Assembly (NCBI RefSeq): GCF_014133895.1
Contig: NC_050730.1
Location: forward strand, 930,001-994,000
From: Torulaspora globosa
Lineage: Eukaryota; Ascomycota; Saccharomycetes; Saccharomycetales; Saccharomycetaceae
Reading direction: 5' to 3'
Length of the DNA stretch: 64,000 nucleotides
The notes under the pieces are model-generated. The model did no database searches. It saw nothing but the letters and a program-made list of their open reading frames with translations, and had not been told where the DNA came from. This document shows, piece after piece, positions 62,641 to 64,000 of this stretch. Numbering within the stretch: position 1 is the first letter of the stretch; each line of letters opens with the position of its first letter. A program made the translations under genes and the position numbers.

Positions 62641-64000
62641 ATGAGCCTGCCGTTAACGCCTGAAAGAGAGGCAGAAATCGGGCAGGTTGACAGATATGAG
62701 TCAGCTACGCAATTGCATTCGATTTTGAGAAAACCGAATCTCGAGCTGGATCGCTTGTCTCCCAGTCCCCCGGTTCTGACACCGTCGCAAAACCAAAAGT
62801 CTGTGTCGCCAAAATCGCAGGTACGATTTTCGATCCCAGATTCCAGTGGTCTGCAGCACGACGGTTCGATGGATGAAAGAGGCGCGACACTACCGTCTCC
62901 TTCTAAGATTGTGTTCCCCAAAGATGCAGACGAACTCGAAGATGGCAGAGGTCTGCGGGCTGGCGATGGCATGACCAATCGTGGACATTTTGTGGATATG
63001 CACTCTCGGGTGATGTTAGATGTCCCTGAAGACATCTGGAACTTCCACACGGCTAGGAAAGAGCAGCACAGAAGGAAATCCCTGCAGTCTGGCACAGAGC
63101 AGCGACAGTCGCACAGGTCACACAGTCGAGGCTCATCTTTGCAAGCTATTATCGTGGAAACGATGGACTCGATATCGGATGAACGCGGCAGCCGCTTAGC
63201 ACCTACGGTCTTGGGGAGACCGGAACTGTTTTTAAGCCCGGAGTCCCCTTTGAACAGCTACAACATGCCTGTTCCTCTGGAGATTTCGCTACCGCCATAC
63301 TTGTCCCCTCTGAACAAGGAGAAAAAGAGGGCGAGTGTTGTTTTCGATGGCGAAGGCTACAGCCGGTTTAAAGAACTATCGTCGCCAAGTTCTGACGACA
63401 GCGGCTCCATACGATCCGCAGAGCATGATTTTTCTTTCAGCATCAGCCATAGAGATGACTCAGATGTCGATAAAGCACTGGGTCTCGATGAACATGCGAA
63501 TGTTAACTTAAAAATCCAGAATAAAAACTTGAGGAAACAAAAAATGTCGCCGCCCCCTCCATTCGCAGAAAATCAACCCTCTCCCTCGCTACAAGTATTG
63601 TCAACCCCCCTCAAACAAATTCACATTCCAGACCTGGAGAAGGAATCACAACTTAGAAGCGCTAATGGGACCTTGAAGTTTTTTGATGAATTTGAACCTT
63701 CACCACAACTCACAATAGCCACACAAGAGAATAAACAAATACCTAGCCCTGAAAGGCGAGTAGACCAATTGGATTTGAACTTCAGCTTTCCAAATGCTCG
63801 AGATTCGGATTTTGAAAGGGTTGATCCATCACCAACTTCGACAGAGTTCGAAAACAGAAGAAGAAGTCTGCAGCGTGATTCAGCACTTCGAATCGAAGGT
63901 CACAGACATAGAAGAAGCAAAAGCATACATAATACCGAAGATATGTTTGCGGCAACGTCAACTCCGCCAAGGATACCCAGCAGATCGCCACTGCGACCCA
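62641..64000 (+). CDS. FIR1: Fir1-like protein, N-terminal part (cut by window end)
   Basis: An open frame of 453 codons runs off the right edge. It starts MSLPLTPEREAEIGQVDRYE. The protein is hydrophilic and disordered, rich in Ser and Pro, with many SP/TP sites (SPSPPVLTPS, STPPRIPSRSPLRP), a SILRKP motif near residue 27 followed by SKSQVRFSIP-type text, and a PEDIWNFHTARKEQHRRKS segment around residue 130. The HRHRRSKSIHN stretch near the edge resembles targets of basophilic kinases. The name rests mainly on position: FIR1 (YER032W) follows YPT31 (YER031C) on this strand in S. cerevisiae. Fir1 works at the bud neck in septation control and was first linked to mRNA 3' processing. The C-terminal part cannot be checked. 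Confidence 0.8.
   Translation, partial: MSLPLTPEREAEIGQVDRYESATQLHSILRKPNLELDRLSPSPPVLTPSQNQKSVSPKSQVRFSIPDSSGLQHDGSMDERGATLPSPSKIVFPKDADELEDGRGLRAGDGMTNRGHFVDMHSRVMLDVPEDIWNFHTARKEQHRRKSLQSGTEQRQSHRSHSRGSSLQAIIVETMDSISDERGSRLAPTVLGRPELFLSPESPLNSYNMPVPLEISLPPYLSPLNKEKKRASVVFDGEGYSRFKELSSPSSDDSGSIRSAEHDFSFSISHRDDSDVDKALGLDEHANVNLKIQNKNLRKQKMSPPPPFAENQPSPSLQVLSTPLKQIHIPDLEKESQLRSANGTLKFFDEFEPSPQLTIATQENKQIPSPERRVDQLDLNFSFPNARDSDFERVDPSPTSTEFENRRRSLQRDSALRIEGHRHRRSKSIHNTEDMFAATSTPPRIPSRSPLRP

Overview
The window is nuclear DNA of a budding yeast of the family Saccharomycetaceae that did not pass through the whole-genome duplication. The evidence is gene content and order. Almost every gene has a recognisable Saccharomyces cerevisiae counterpart, and the single copies here interleave the genes that S. 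cerevisiae keeps on two duplicated tracks. From about 0 to 42.4 kb the order merges the YGR124-YGR143 and YPR144-YPR159 regions (KRE6/SKN1, BTN2/CUR1, VPS62/TDA6, CBF2, TPO2/3, NCA2, PIN3/LSB1, MAY24, PRE9, URN1, CAF130, SUE1, PEX4, PHB1, NCE102/FHN1, YGR130C, YPR148C, SYF2, UTP8, YPR147C, YGR127W, YGR126W, VSB1, ASN1/2, NOC4). From about 43.2 kb to the end it merges the YGL205-YGL210 and YER026-YER032 regions (CHO1, POX1, CHC1, SPT16, SIP2/GAL83, MIG2/3, SMB1, CHZ1, YPT31/32, FIR1). Genus cannot be fixed by eye; a Lachancea- or Torulaspora/Zygosaccharomyces-type genome fits. The presence of the kinetochore protein Cbf2/Ndc10 implies point centromeres.

Layout: (i) 1-5.3 kb, the truncated 5' end of a KRE6/SKN1 gene, a KpsF/GutQ-like SIS-domain gene that I do not know from S. 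cerevisiae, tRNA-Ala(AGC), BTN2 and VPS62. (ii) 5.5-13.7 kb, CBF2 and a TPO2/3 transporter diverging from one promoter, then NCA2 and PIN3. (iii) 13.9-24.2 kb, MAY24 (with an intron), PRE9, URN1, CAF130, SUE1, a RidA-family gene, PEX4, PHB1 and NCE102. (iv) 24.7-34 kb, YGR130C-like, YPR148C-like, SYF2, UTP8, YPR147C-like, YGR127W-like and YGR126W-like genes. (v) 34.2-42.4 kb, VSB1, ASN1, an unlisted C/D-box RNA that I identify as snR45, and NOC4. (vi) 42.5-43.2 kb, tRNA-Ile(AAT) and tRNA-His(GTG) facing away from each other, at the junction of the two ancestral blocks. (vii) 43.2-64 kb, CHO1 to FIR1, the last cut by the window end.

Several neighbours work together. NCE102 and the YGR130C homologue are both eisosome proteins and share a divergent promoter with five stress-response elements. 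The SNF1-kinase beta subunit (SIP2/GAL83) lies next to a MIG2/3 repressor gene whose upstream region carries six Rgt1-type sites. NOC4 and UTP8, both ribosome-biogenesis genes, each carry an RRPE plus PAC pair, and snR45 sits beside NOC4. Other promoter elements match known biology: a heat-shock element at BTN2, a PACE (Rpn4) element at PRE9, an oleate response element at POX1 and partial Gcn4-type sites at ASN1.

Two spliced genes are visible: MAY24, with a five-base first exon, and YPT31/32. Everything is packed tightly; two convergent pairs have stop codons overlapping or one base apart. No complete transposon, CRISPR array or centromere was seen. S. cerevisiae gene lengths and orders quoted in the entries are from memory, not from a database search.
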